The position numbers and the translations under genes were made by a program. From Pandoraea bronchicola (GTDB lineage Bacteria > Pseudomonadota > Gammaproteobacteria > Burkholderiales > Burkholderiaceae): DNA of 64,000 nt. Shown piece by piece: positions 7,930 to 17,182 of the stretch. Location: the NCBI RefSeq assembly GCF_902459805.1, contig NZ_CABPST010000001.1, positions 868,001-932,000 of the forward strand, given 5' to 3'. The notes under the pieces were generated by a model. It worked only from the letters and a program-made list of their open reading frames with translations, did no database searches and had not been told where the DNA came from. The first letter of the stretch is position 1. Every line of letters starts with the position of its first letter.

Positions 7930-9573
7930 TCACGATGCGCGAGCAAACAGCAGACGGCGCGTACGCCAGGTATCGAGAAGGAAACTGGCGGCCCGTCCGT
8001 CGGTATGGCGCGACACGCGCATGGCACCGAACGTCATGCTGCGCGGCTCCTGTGGCGTGAAGACGAACAGATCGTTCGCGCGAGGGTCGAGCCGATAACG
8101 CGCCACGCCGAATTCGCCCTGGATATGCATCGTCAGTGCCTCGCCTTCGCGTGCGATGACCGCACGCGCGCCTGCATCCTGACTGATATACACGCCGGGC
8201 ATACCGGGCGCTGCATCGGTGAAGCACGGCGGTGGGGTTATCAGGCGCGAGAGCGTTTCCTGCCCTGCGCAACTGACCATGTCCAACCGATTCGCGTCAT
8301 TGTGAAGTCGGAGATGAACCGGTCCTTCGGGGCCGTCATCGATCATCAATGTGCCCGGGTGCAACGGCGAGTCCGCCAACGGCATCGGATACCCCGCGAA
8401 ATGGAAATGCACCAGATGCAGCACGCCATCACGTTCGATGATTTCGTAGTACGCACCTGTCTCGCGCGAATGGAAGATGCCCAGCCAAGCGGCGCGCTCG
8501 GCGGCGTTCGCCGGCAACACGGCTTCCGAGGCGTCCGTATCCTTGAGTTGTCCGTCGAGCACGATGTCGACGATGCGCTTGGACAGATCGATCGGGTTGA
8601 CCAACGCACCATTGGTGATGATCACGACATCAAGCGCGTGGGTCGGTACCGTCAGCATCTGGCAGGCGCCGCCGATGACGCCGCCCGCGTGGTGCAGCAG
8701 CGACACCCCGCGATACGGCGTATGCATCAGGCCCAGCGAGTAGGTGCTCGACGCTCCGTTCGTGAAGCGGGCCGGCGTCAGCATCTCGCGCCACGTCGCC
8801 GTGTTGCCGACAAACTTCTCGCCACGCAGATGCGCTGTCCAACGGAGCATGTCGTCGACTGTCGAGACGATGGCGCCTTCGCCTCGCGTGCGCATGACGG
8901 GGAACAAGCCGCGTTGCCAACCGCCAGCCGCATCGGGCACATGCAGCGTCGCCACGCGGGGCTGGATCGTCATGTCGTTTGGCACGGACGCGGTGTCCCT
9001 CATTTCCAGCGGCGCAAAGATGCGCTCCGCGAGGAAGGTCTCGAACGGCTGACCGGACACGCGCTCGATGATTTCCGAAAGCACCTGATAGCCGCCGTTG
9101 GTGTACATCATGCGCGATCCGGCCGTGAAGTTGGCCTCCGACTGCCGCGCCTGCATGGCGAGCGGCGCGCCGTCGGGGATCATCGCCATGCCTTGCGTGA
9201 GCATCGACAGATCGAGAAAGCAGCGCTCGCCGCCGGTGTGCGTCATCAATTGCCGCAGCGTTGGCTGAACGTCGCGCTTCGGCAGTTCGGGAAGATAGTC
9301 ACGCGCGGGCGCGTCGATATCGAGTCGACCGTCTTCCACCAGCAGCATCGCGGCAAGACACGCGAAATGCTTGCTGACAGACCCGATGCGCATGCGCGTC
9401 GCCGGGGTGTTCGCCACGCTGTGCTCAAGGCTCGCCATGCCGATGCCGCGCCGGTACAGCAGTTTGCCGCGGTACGCGACACCGACGACGAGACCGGGGG
9501 AATCAGGTGAATGGAAGGGACTGAAAAGCGCGTCGAGCCGGGCATTCAGGGAGAGGGCTTCCGATTGTGTCAT
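7930..9573 (-). CDS. Serine hydrolase of the D-aminopeptidase (DAP) / beta-lactamase-like family, copy 2
   Basis: The 547-residue protein has S65-V-S-K68, Y157-T-N159 and H295-A-G297, the SxxK/YxN/HxG triad of D-aminopeptidase. The N-terminal domain closely follows copy 1 (shared blocks include PTLRQLMTH, VSTVDDMLRWTAHLRG and HHAGGVIGG). The C-terminal barrels have diverged more, which suggests a different substrate range. It starts 9 bp after the epimerase stop in the same operon. No export signal is seen. It could alternatively be an esterase or D-Ala-D-Ala-type peptidase, but the H-x-G third motif favours DAP over the K-T-G motif of ordinary penicillin-binding proteins. Confidence 0.85.
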   Translation of the reverse strand: MTQSEALSLNARLDALFSPFHSPDSPGLVVGVAYRGKLLYRRGIGMASLEHSVANTPATRMRIGSVSKHFACLAAMLLVEDGRLDIDAPARDYLPELPKRDVQPTLRQLMTHTGGERCFLDLSMLTQGMAMIPDGAPLAMQARQSEANFTAGSRMMYTNGGYQVLSEIIERVSGQPFETFLAERIFAPLEMRDTASVPNDMTIQPRVATLHVPDAAGGWQRGLFPVMRTRGEGAIVSTVDDMLRWTAHLRGEKFVGNTATWREMLTPARFTNGASSTYSLGLMHTPYRGVSLLHHAGGVIGGACQMLTVPTHALDVVIITNGALVNPIDLSKRIVDIVLDGQLKDTDASEAVLPANAAERAAWLGIFHSRETGAYYEIIERDGVLHLVHFHFAGYPMPLADSPLHPGTLMIDDGPEGPVHLRLHNDANRLDMVSCAGQETLSRLITPPPCFTDAAPGMPGVYISQDAGARAVIAREGEALTMHIQGEFGVARYRLDPRANDLFVFTPQEPRSMTFGAMRVSRHTDGRAASFLLDTWRTRRLLFARAS

Positions 9574-9582
9574 GGCGAGATA

Positions 9583-10626
9583 TCAGAGATGAGTGTCACG
9601 AGGCACGGCATGGCCCCAGAGATACGGCGGGCAGTCGAGTCGGCCGTCGAAATAGGTGACGCCGGGTTCGCGATCGCGGGCGAGGAAGATCGGTCCATCG
9701 AGATCGACGTGATCGCACAGTTGCCCGAGCAGGAAGGCTGGCGCGATGGACAACGACGTGCCCGCCATGCAACCGGCCATCACCGACAGTCCGGCGGTCC
9801 TTGCGCGCTTGGCAATGTCGAGCGCACGAGTGAGGCCGCCGCATTTGTCCAGCTTGATGTTGACGACGTCGTAACGCCGTGACACGTCGGCCAGATCATG
9901 GATATCCTGGAACGATTCGTCGGCGGCGAGCGGGATCGGGCAATCGATGGTCTCAAGGCAGGCATCTGCACCGATGGCGAAGGGCTGTTCCAGCATGTTG
10001 ACGCCGAGCCGTTGCAGCACAGGGATCATTGCGTCGAAGTGCGTGCGCGACCAACCCTGGTTCGCGTCGACGGCGAGCGAAACGTCCGGCCGCATGTCGC
10101 GAATCGCCTGAAGGCGTGCGGCGTCTTCTTCGGTGCCCAACAGCTTGATCTTGAGGGCGCGCGCTTGCGTCAGCGCGCGCGCCGCAGCCGCCATCGCATC
10201 CGGGGTGTCCGCGCCGACCGTCATCGTGGTGAGCAAGGCTTGCGGTGCGAGTAGCCCCGCAACTTGCCATACCGGCGCCTCACGCCGCTGCGACGCCAGG
10301 GACCATAGCGCCGCATCCACGGCGCTGCGGGCGCCGCCGGCGGGCAGCAGATCGAGCAGTTGATCGCGCGATACCCCTGCTTCGATCGCCGGACGGACCG
10401 CTTCGATCTGCACCGCCATCGACTCCGGCGTCTCACCGAGGTAAAAGACACCGGAGGCTTCCCCGGTGCCGACGTATTCTCCGTCGATCAACGTCACGGC
10501 GATCAGGCGGGCGGCGTCGATGACGTGACCGCTGATGTGGAACGGTGTCGCCAGCGGCCAGGTTTCGATGTGAACCGTCAACGAAACCGGCGACACGGCG
10601 GCTGGCGGCAAGAAGGCATCACGCAT
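9583..10626 (-). CDS. Dipeptide epimerase (L-Ala-D/L-Glu epimerase type), enolase superfamily
   Basis: From the ATG at 10626 the protein has 347 residues. This start overlaps the MFS stop by 8 bp and has GGAGG upstream. It carries the muconate-lactonising subgroup catalytic set: K159-I-K161, metal ligands D187, E213 and D236, and general acid/base K261 in NIKLDKCGG. The D308-L-D310 pair near the C-terminus is the feature that, in dipeptide epimerases, binds the dipeptide amino group. It therefore probably inverts the alpha carbon of the second residue of a dipeptide, letting D-configured dipeptides enter ordinary hydrolysis. It sits between a transporter and two D-aminopeptidase-like genes, which supports this role. 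Confidence 0.88.
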   Translation of the reverse strand: MRDAFLPPAAVSPVSLTVHIETWPLATPFHISGHVIDAARLIAVTLIDGEYVGTGEASGVFYLGETPESMAVQIEAVRPAIEAGVSRDQLLDLLPAGGARSAVDAALWSLASQRREAPVWQVAGLLAPQALLTTMTVGADTPDAMAAAARALTQARALKIKLLGTEEDAARLQAIRDMRPDVSLAVDANQGWSRTHFDAMIPVLQRLGVNMLEQPFAIGADACLETIDCPIPLAADESFQDIHDLADVSRRYDVVNIKLDKCGGLTRALDIAKRARTAGLSVMAGCMAGTSLSIAPAFLLGQLCDHVDLDGPIFLARDREPGVTYFDGRLDCPPYLWGHAVPRDTHL

Positions 10627-11980
10627 AGGTTTCAATCGCCTCCTTGACGCCGCGACCGGAAGCTCGCAACAGAAGACAGGCACCGATGAAACCGAACGCG
10701 GCGACACCGACGATCGACCAGAGCAACCCTTGATGCAGTGTGATCAGTCGATCCGACGTGAAGCCAATGAACACCGGCGCAGCGGCCTGCACGACGACCG
10801 ACGTCAGCACACCGATGGCGGCAACGCGCGAACGCAGATACGGCGGGCAGATCTCCTGCATGATGGTCGGGAACAGCACCAGTCCGGCAACCATGCAGGC
10901 GAGCTGCACGCCGAACAAGGTGTAGACCGCCGTAACGGAGTCGGCGACGAGATAGGCGAACGACAATGCGCCCGCCACCAGTGCACCGAACTCACAGACA
11001 CGCAACGGCGCGAGCACCCCGAAGCGCGCCCGCGTACGACGCGCCACCAGCCCGCCCATCACACAGCCTACGATACCGCCGGCCATCGCCGCCAGGCCCA
11101 TGCCGCTGCCCGCGTCGGCGGGGGTTGCGCCGAACGTCCGCACGGCGACGACCGGCATCCATGTCGCCACCCCCACGAACGCCAGGTTCACCAGCCCGAT
11201 GGCGCCGAAGAACTTCAACATCATCGGCGCTTCCCGTCGGAAGTACATGGATGCGCTGAGCATCGACCTGGCAGCCTTGTGAGGCGAGGCGGTGTGATTC
11301 GATCCGCCTTTGTGCCCGCTTCTAATAAGCGCGATGAGCAAGATCAGCACCGGCGCGGGGAGCGCCACGGCAAAGAACGCCAACCGCCACGGTGCGAACT
11401 CGCTCAGGGGGACCGGCAACGAACCGTGCATGGCGGCAATACCGTGCATCAGCGCCCCGCCAAGCGCCATTCCGGCACCGGTGCCGAGTAGATTCGCCAG
11501 CGCGAAGATTGCGTTGGCGAGCACCCGTTGGCGCGGCCCGAAGAGGTCCGGAATCATGCCGTAGATGACCGGAATCAATCCCGCTTCACCGATCCCCAAC
11601 CCCACGGTCGCAAGGAACAGATGCCAGAAGTTGTTCGTCAGCCCGCATGCGGCAGTGGCGGCGCTCCATACCAGCACGCACGCCGCCAACACCACACGAC
11701 GATCCACGCGATCCGCGACCCACCCGATCGGCAACGCGGCGATACCTGCGAAGAGTGCGATACCGGCGCCCTGGAGCAGACCGATCTCGGTGTCCGTCAA
11801 TCCGAATTCGTGACGGATGGGCTCCGTCAGCACAATCAGGATCTGACGGTCGACGAACGCAAAAAACGCCACGACGATGAGGATGACGAGCCCGAACCAC
11901 GCAAGCGGCCCGGCGTGCGATTCTGCCGGCGGGTTTTGACCCGCCGTGGTGGTGGGCGATTCGAATTTTGCATCGAACAT
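10619..11980 (-). CDS. Major facilitator superfamily transporter
   Basis: The 453-residue membrane protein has 12 predicted helices. The loop 2-3 signature is GWVADRVDRRVV, and AFVDRQILIVLTEPI lies in the first helix, typical of MFS groups that carry organic anions or drugs. It starts 13 bp after the TonB-receptor stop, and its stop overlaps the epimerase start, so it belongs to the same transcript. In context it probably moves a peptide or its breakdown products across the inner membrane after TonB-dependent uptake. Export of a product is also possible. The substrate cannot be read from the sequence. Confidence 0.8.
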   Translation of the reverse strand: MFDAKFESPTTTAGQNPPAESHAGPLAWFGLVILIVVAFFAFVDRQILIVLTEPIRHEFGLTDTEIGLLQGAGIALFAGIAALPIGWVADRVDRRVVLAACVLVWSAATAACGLTNNFWHLFLATVGLGIGEAGLIPVIYGMIPDLFGPRQRVLANAIFALANLLGTGAGMALGGALMHGIAAMHGSLPVPLSEFAPWRLAFFAVALPAPVLILLIALIRSGHKGGSNHTASPHKAARSMLSASMYFRREAPMMLKFFGAIGLVNLAFVGVATWMPVVAVRTFGATPADAGSGMGLAAMAGGIVGCVMGGLVARRTRARFGVLAPLRVCEFGALVAGALSFAYLVADSVTAVYTLFGVQLACMVAGLVLFPTIMQEICPPYLRSRVAAIGVLTSVVVQAAAPVFIGFTSDRLITLHQGLLWSIVGVAAFGFIGACLLLRASGRGVKEAIETYA

Positions 11981-11993
11981 GAGGACTCCGTGA

Positions 11994-14342
11994 TCAGAAC
12001 GGCACGGTCACGTTCATGCCGACCGTGCGCGGTTGCGTGACGGACACGAGCGTCGACCCGCCGATCGGCACGAGGGCGGTGTTGGCGGACAGCAGGGCGC
12101 GCCGGTCGAACACGTTGCGCACATAGAACGAGACGCTGTAGGCACGCATGTCGATACCGGCTTGAAGGTCGGTGATGCCGTAGCCCGGCAGAATGAAGTC
12201 GGGACGGCTTGTGCTGCTCTTGAAGCCTGCATGGCGCTGACCGACGATGCGTTGCGAGACACCGGCGTAGGCAGGATGTCCTGCAACGTTGAACAGATAC
12301 GTGGCGGACACGTTGCCGGAGTACTTTGCCGAATTCGGCAAGGGATCGCCTGCGCGGGCATCGCTGCCGGGCGAGCTGTCCGTGAGGGCTGCGTCGATGT
12401 ACGAGAAGCCGGCGGCGATGTTCCAATGGCGCGTGGGACGCCACGTTGCGGAAAACTCCAGGCCCTTGATGGTTGCATCACCCGCGTTGATCAGTTGGCT
12501 CACGCCGTTGATCGAGCCGAACTGCTGGATGTTCTTCCAATGCACATAGAACGCGGCGGCTTCGACCGACAAGCGCTTGTCGAAGAGATCGGCCTTGTAG
12601 CCGGCTTCGTACGTCCACAGCGTGTCCGGCTGAAACACCGAACTGCCGTTGACGGGTTGGCCGGTGATCGGGTCGATCAGGCGCACGTTCGGGCCGCCGG
12701 GACGATACCCGCTGGCCGCGCGCGCATAAATGTTGCTGTTGGCCGTGAGGCCATAGCGCGCGGTGAGCATGTACGTCTTGCTCGTGTCTGACGAATTGGC
12801 CGTCGTGTTCTGCGCCGGCCCGACGATCGGTCCGGACAGCGATTGATCGTAGGTCTGGTTGTTGTGCGCGACACGCAGTCCGCCGGTGAGCGAGAAGCGC
12901 GGCGTGAAGTGATACGTCAGGTCGCCGTAGGCTGCATATTCCTTGTACGTGCTCGGACCGACCAACGATTCCAGTGCGGGCCCGGGCGCGCCGCCGGTCA
13001 GGGTGGTATTGATGCCTTGAGTCAGCGTGCTGCTCTCGCGCGTGTAGAACAACCCCGCCAGCCATTCCAGCGACCGATTGCCGGGGGACGTCAGACGGAA
13101 TTCCTGAGTGAACTTGTTGGTCGCGGCTTGGCTGGGCGCCACGTACGTCGCGAAGTTGAACCCCATCCTGCTGAAAATCGGAGCGTAGATCGACGTCAAA
13201 TCTTGCGGGAGACTCGAATTGATCTGTTGATACGACGTAATCGAATTCGCACGGGCCCATCCGAAATCATATTCAACGGACCCCGAGTACATCTGGATGT
13301 TCTGATGGAACGGTTCGGGGGCGTCGAGACGGCGGGTCAGGTCGCCGTATAGCGGCTGGCCGTTGGGGCCGTAGTCGATGTAGTTCGCGCCGTTGCGGTT
13401 GCTGTTTTGCGTGGTCGCTGTAAGACGGAAGGTGAGCTTGTCCGTGGGCGTGAGCAAGAACGAGGCACGCGCACCCGTGGTGTTGCCGCGATCGATGCGC
13501 TGGCCCGCTTGCGCACCGACGGCATCGACGTGGCCCGCATCGTACTGATTGAAGACGGACACGCGCACGGCGGCCATGTCCGTCTTGAGCGGAATGTTCA
13601 GGACCGCGCTTTGCGTGTTGTTGAACCCGCCGTTTTTGGTGAAACTGCCGCCAAGGGTGGCTTGTCCCGAGAAGCCGCTCGGGTCGGGCTCGTTCGTCAC
13701 ATATTTGATGAGGCCCCCCATAGCCCCTGCGCCATAGAGCGTGCCTTGCGGGCCGCGCAGGATTTCGATGTGGTTCAGGTCGAGCAGGCTCATGTCGAGC
13801 GCGAAGGCGGACCCTTGCCCGTAGGCCGTGGATGAACCGAACGCGACGTCGTCGACATACATGCCGACGGTGGGCCCGGTTTGCACGCCGGTCGTGACAC
13901 CCCGGATACTGACCTGGCCCGAACCTGCGCCGCCACGGCTGTTCAGATCGACGCCTGGTTGCGAGGCGACGTAATCGGCCATCGACTTGGCGCCGCTTTT
14001 CTGGAGTTCGTCGGTGGAGAGAACGTTGACCTGCATCGGCACTTCGCGGGCCGGTTCGCGGCGACGCGTGGCCGTGACAACCACCGTGTTGAGCGTTGCG
14101 CCTTCCGCGCTTTGTTTCGCGGTTTCCGGTGCGCCTTGCGTCGCGCCGTGCGCGATGTTCGGAGCGCCGTCGGCGGGAGCGGCAGCGGGTAGGGCATCCG
14201 TCGATGGGTTTGCGACGACCGGTGCTGCCGCTTGTGCATGCGCGTGCGTTGCGGCAAGCAGCATCGCGGGTCCGACGAACAGCAGTGCATACAGCCGGTT
14301 GAAGCGATACGGCGGTTTGGCCTGCGGGTACGAAGTCAACAT
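11994..14342 (-). CDS. TonB-dependent outer-membrane receptor
   Basis: The 782-residue protein has a long signal peptide ending AHAHAQ near residue 37. It then has a plug domain starting VVVTATRRREPAREVPMQV, with the usual GVDLNSRGGAGSGQVSIRG and IEILRGPQGTLYGAGAMGG segments. A 22-strand-type barrel follows and ends in a terminal Phe (NVTVPF). It imports large or scarce ligands across the outer membrane using TonB energy. Its own TonB-ExbB-ExbD-ExbD genes lie immediately upstream on the same strand, and the enzymes of D-peptide breakdown lie downstream. The ligand is inferred to be a peptide; a peptidic siderophore is the main alternative. Confidence 0.9.
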   Translation of the reverse strand: MLTSYPQAKPPYRFNRLYALLFVGPAMLLAATHAHAQAAAPVVANPSTDALPAAAPADGAPNIAHGATQGAPETAKQSAEGATLNTVVVTATRRREPAREVPMQVNVLSTDELQKSGAKSMADYVASQPGVDLNSRGGAGSGQVSIRGVTTGVQTGPTVGMYVDDVAFGSSTAYGQGSAFALDMSLLDLNHIEILRGPQGTLYGAGAMGGLIKYVTNEPDPSGFSGQATLGGSFTKNGGFNNTQSAVLNIPLKTDMAAVRVSVFNQYDAGHVDAVGAQAGQRIDRGNTTGARASFLLTPTDKLTFRLTATTQNSNRNGANYIDYGPNGQPLYGDLTRRLDAPEPFHQNIQMYSGSVEYDFGWARANSITSYQQINSSLPQDLTSIYAPIFSRMGFNFATYVAPSQAATNKFTQEFRLTSPGNRSLEWLAGLFYTRESSTLTQGINTTLTGGAPGPALESLVGPSTYKEYAAYGDLTYHFTPRFSLTGGLRVAHNNQTYDQSLSGPIVGPAQNTTANSSDTSKTYMLTARYGLTANSNIYARAASGYRPGGPNVRLIDPITGQPVNGSSVFQPDTLWTYEAGYKADLFDKRLSVEAAAFYVHWKNIQQFGSINGVSQLINAGDATIKGLEFSATWRPTRHWNIAAGFSYIDAALTDSSPGSDARAGDPLPNSAKYSGNVSATYLFNVAGHPAYAGVSQRIVGQRHAGFKSSTSRPDFILPGYGITDLQAGIDMRAYSVSFYVRNVFDRRALLSANTALVPIGGSTLVSVTQPRTVGMNVTVPF

Positions 14343-14404
14343 CTCTCCTCCTGATTTGCCTGTCGTTATACGTGTGGGATATCGGGTTCGGTGTTTAGCT
14401 GCGT

Positions 14405-14833
14405 TCAGGGCATGAATTGCTCGTTACCCACGAGCCCGATACGGGTGGCGCCGAGTCGTTGTGCGCTTGCCATGACCATGGCGACAACGCGGTACGGTGC
14501 CGCCTTGTCGGGGCGCAGATGCAGCTCCGCTGGTGCCGGATCAGCGGCCACGTCTGACAGACGCGTCTCAAGCTGCGCGCGCGAGGTCATCGCTTCGCCG
14601 TTCCAGGCGACAGTGCCGTCGGCGGCGACGTCGATCTGCACGATGCGCGGCGTTTCCAGTTGCGTGGGTGGCGCGCCGGTAGGCATATCGAGCTTGACCG
14701 CGTGCGTCTGGATGGGGATGGTGAGGATCAGCATGATGAGCAGCACGAGCATCACGTCGATCAACGGTGTCGTGTTGATCTCAACCATCACTTCGGCTTC
14801 GTCCCCGGCGCCGCCGGGCATCGTCATCGCCAT
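14405..14833 (-). CDS. exbD: ExbD biopolymer transport protein, copy 2
   Basis: The start at 14833 (MAMTMPGG) has AAGGAGA seven bases upstream and gives 142 residues. A single N-terminal helix contains the motor motif INTTPLIDVMLVLLIM, whose Asp carries protons, and is followed by a periplasmic ExbD/TolR domain. Two ExbD genes in a row are common in dedicated TonB systems of proteobacteria, where the two paralogues may form a heterodimer within the ExbB pore. It lies 55 bp downstream of the first exbD. Confidence 0.92.
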   Translation of the reverse strand: MAMTMPGGAGDEAEVMVEINTTPLIDVMLVLLIMLILTIPIQTHAVKLDMPTGAPPTQLETPRIVQIDVAADGTVAWNGEAMTSRAQLETRLSDVAADPAPAELHLRPDKAAPYRVVAMVMASAQRLGATRIGLVGNEQFMP

Positions 14834-14888
14834 GACGGGTCTCCTTGTCTCTTTCAATTGATCGGATGAGTCGGATGAGTCGAACGGC

Positions 14889-15320
14889 TTATTGACGCGG
14901 CGGTGCTTCCGTAATGAAGTCGACCTTCGTGATACCGGCGCGTTGGCAAGCAAGCACGACGCGTCCGATGGCGGCGTAGCGCGCGTCGAGATCGCCACGG
15001 ATATGCACCTCGGGTTGCGGCGACTGCACCGCCACCGTCTTGAGCTTTTCCACGAGCGTGTCGATGTCGGGCACGCGCCGTTCATCCCAGAACACGTCGC
15101 CGTCTTTCGTGACGGCGAGGATCACGTTCTGTGGTGTGGTTTGCAGGGGCTGCACGGCTTCTTTGGGCAGCGAGACGGGCACGGTGTGCGACACCACCGG
15201 GATCGTGATCAGAAAGATGATCAGCAGCACGAGCATCACATCGACGAGGGGAGTCGTGTTGATCGACGACATCACCTCATCGTGATCCCCGCTGTCGCCG
15301 GTTCCCACGTTCATGGCCAT
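14889..15320 (-). CDS. exbD: ExbD biopolymer transport protein, copy 1
   Basis: The 143-residue protein has the motif INTTPLVDVMLVLLIIFLIT, with the proton-carrying Asp in the transmembrane helix, and a C-terminal periplasmic domain with the LACQRAGITKVDFITE ending. It starts three bases after the exbB stop, indicating tight co-translation. With ExbB it forms the proton-driven motor that energises TonB for the receptor encoded downstream. Confidence 0.93.
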   Translation of the reverse strand: MAMNVGTGDSGDHDEVMSSINTTPLVDVMLVLLIIFLITIPVVSHTVPVSLPKEAVQPLQTTPQNVILAVTKDGDVFWDERRVPDIDTLVEKLKTVAVQSPQPEVHIRGDLDARYAAIGRVVLACQRAGITKVDFITEAPPRQ

Positions 15321-15323
15321 GAC

Positions 15324-16112
15324 TTACCCCACGCGAGCGACGGACGCGGACTTCGTCGAGACCACAGCGGCGGCGGTGGTCCTGCCTGTGAGGATGACCG
15401 TGTGCAGTTCCGCCGAAAAGCTGCGCACGCGCTCCATCACGGCCTTGTTGCGGCGCACCAGCCAGTTGTAACCAAGCACTGCCGGCACGGCGACGGCCAG
15501 ACCAATGGCGGTCATGATCAGCGCTTCGCCGACCGGGCCCGCGACCTTGTCGATCGACGCTTGCCCTGCGATGCCGATGGCGGTCAGTGCGTGATAGATG
15601 CCCCACACCGTGCCGAACAGCCCGATGAACGGTGCGGTCGAGCCGACCGTGCCGAGGAAGGCAAGGCCGTCTTGCAAGCGATTGGAGATGGCGTTCGTGG
15701 CGCGTTCGACGGCGACGGCGACCCAGGTGTTGAGATCGACCTGTTCGAGCAGTGCGCCGTCGTGATGCTCACGCGCGGACAAACCGCTTTGCGCGATGAA
15801 ACGGAACGGGCTGCCCTCGTCGAGTTGGCGAGCGCCTTCGGTGAGCGTGGCGGCTTTCCAGAAGCTGTTTTCTGCGGCTTTCGCGCGACGCAGCACGCGG
15901 GCTTGTTCGAGCAGCTTGGCAACGATGATGTACCAGCTCCCCATCGACATGATGATCAGGATGAGCAACGTGCCGCGCGCGATGAAATCTCCGCCTTTCC
16001 AGAGTGCTTCGAGGCCATAGGGATTCGTCACCGTATCGGTGGCGGCGTGTGCGGCGGTGGCCGCGAGGGTCAGGGCAGCCGTGACGGCGGCCGAGCGGAT
16101 GCGGATGGACAT
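15324..16112 (-). CDS. exbB: ExbB proton-channel protein (MotA/TolQ/ExbB family)
   Basis: The 262-residue protein begins with a hydrophobic, possibly cleaved segment ending AAHAA. A first helix (TLLILIIMSMGSWYIIVAKL) follows. The family core is FLGTVGSTAPFIGLFGTVWGIYHA with a final helix containing GEALIMTAIGLAVAVPAVLGYN. ExbB pentamers form the inner-membrane scaffold around ExbD. Gene order tonB-exbB-exbD-exbD-receptor on one strand indicates a private energy-coupling unit. Confidence 0.93.
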   Translation of the reverse strand: MSIRIRSAAVTAALTLAATAAHAATDTVTNPYGLEALWKGGDFIARGTLLILIIMSMGSWYIIVAKLLEQARVLRRAKAAENSFWKAATLTEGARQLDEGSPFRFIAQSGLSAREHHDGALLEQVDLNTWVAVAVERATNAISNRLQDGLAFLGTVGSTAPFIGLFGTVWGIYHALTAIGIAGQASIDKVAGPVGEALIMTAIGLAVAVPAVLGYNWLVRRNKAVMERVRSFSAELHTVILTGRTTAAAVVSTKSASVARVG

Positions 16113-16167
16113 GAACGTCTCCTGAAATACGTGGGCAAAGAAATGGCGTTGGCTGTCGGTTACAGCG

Positions 16168-16803
16168 TCAATCGAGCTTGAAAGAGAAAGGCACCTGCAC
16201 GCGCACGTCGTGGCCTTGCGCGACGCAGTGGAACTGTTTCACGGCGTTTTCTGCGGCGCGGTCGAGCACAGGGGCGGCGGATGTCGTCACGCGAAGATCT
16301 TTCACGTTGCCGTCGATGCCGACGGTGAACGCGACGACGACATCGCCGGTGACGTTGTCGCGTTGGGCTTCACGCGGATAGCGGATGCCGGCGCGCACTT
16401 GCGTCGAGTTAGGACAGACGACACCGACGTTCGCCGCGACCGGTGCTGCGGGGGCCGGTGGCGCGGGCGGTGCAACGGGGGCCGAGGGTGTCGGCACGGT
16501 CGATTGCGCGGCAATGGCGTTTTGCGACGGCGGCGTGGCGATATGCACCTCGGGCGGCGGCACGAACGGCGGGGGAGGCGCCAGACGTTTGGGCGGTGGC
16601 GGCGCGATCTCCTTCGGTGGCGGTGGTGGCGCAGGCGGTTTGACCGTTTCGATGATGCGTGCTTCGATCGGCGCCTGGATGACCTCTACGACTTTCGTCG
16701 CCAGACCGGTGAGCAGCGCATAGACGATCGCGGCGTGCAGTGCCACGACGAATGCGATGCCCGCCATTCGGCGAGCGGGCGGTTTGGGATGGGCGTAGTT
16801 CAT
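16168..16803 (-). CDS. tonB: TonB energy-transducing protein
   Basis: The ATG at 16803 (MNYAHPKPPARRM) has AGGAGA ten bases upstream. The ATG at 16827 has no such site, so 211 residues are likely. An N-terminal anchor helix, AGIAFVVALHAAIVYALLTG, is followed by a Pro-rich spacer (PPPPPKEIAPPPPKRLAPPPP) that spans the periplasm. The C-terminal TonB domain contains RAGIRYPREAQRDNVTGDVVV. It is the first gene of the leftward operon. Confidence 0.92.
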   Translation of the reverse strand: MNYAHPKPPARRMAGIAFVVALHAAIVYALLTGLATKVVEVIQAPIEARIIETVKPPAPPPPPKEIAPPPPKRLAPPPPFVPPPEVHIATPPSQNAIAAQSTVPTPSAPVAPPAPPAPAAPVAANVGVVCPNSTQVRAGIRYPREAQRDNVTGDVVVAFTVGIDGNVKDLRVTTSAAPVLDRAAENAVKQFHCVAQGHDVRVQVPFSFKLD

Positions 16804-17182
16804 ATGCCACGTGTCTCCTGCCTTCATAGGACTTGTTGGGAGTCACGTTAAAACCCGCGCATTTCTGTTTCATCTCGTCTTTGTATCGGCGGTGAAACAA
16901 TCGATTTTTGATTCGACTCGAGGCGTTTCAAGCGGGGAGAGCAAGTCGGGACGGGGAGGTTGGGGTAACGGTCGGGGTCGTCACTTCGGGGAAATCCGAC
17001 GCGGGTTTTCCACGAGATTTCGATGCATTTCATGGGAAGCGAATCGCTGCGAGCCATATGTGGCGGGGCGCTTTCGGATTATTTCAAGCTTGCAACAATT
17101 CGTGCAAAAACCCTTTATATTCGGGAGCGATAATAGGCGCGAGGGCGACACTTCGCCGCCGCAATATCGGAGAAGCGTTGCC
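16804..17182. promoter_or_regulatory. Divergent promoter region between tonB and the response regulator
   Basis: These 379 bp separate the tonB operon (left) from the two-component system (right) and are visibly less GC-rich than the flanking genes. On the plus strand, TTGCAA at 17090-17095 and TTTATA at 17114-17119, 18 bp apart, make a reasonable sigma-70-type promoter for the regulator. No clear Fur box was recognised. The shared spacer suggests that the response regulator controls the operon. Confidence 0.4.

Noticed and set aside
16804-16827. Longer TonB start at 16827
   Set aside because: No ribosome-binding site upstream, whereas 16803 has AGGAGA.
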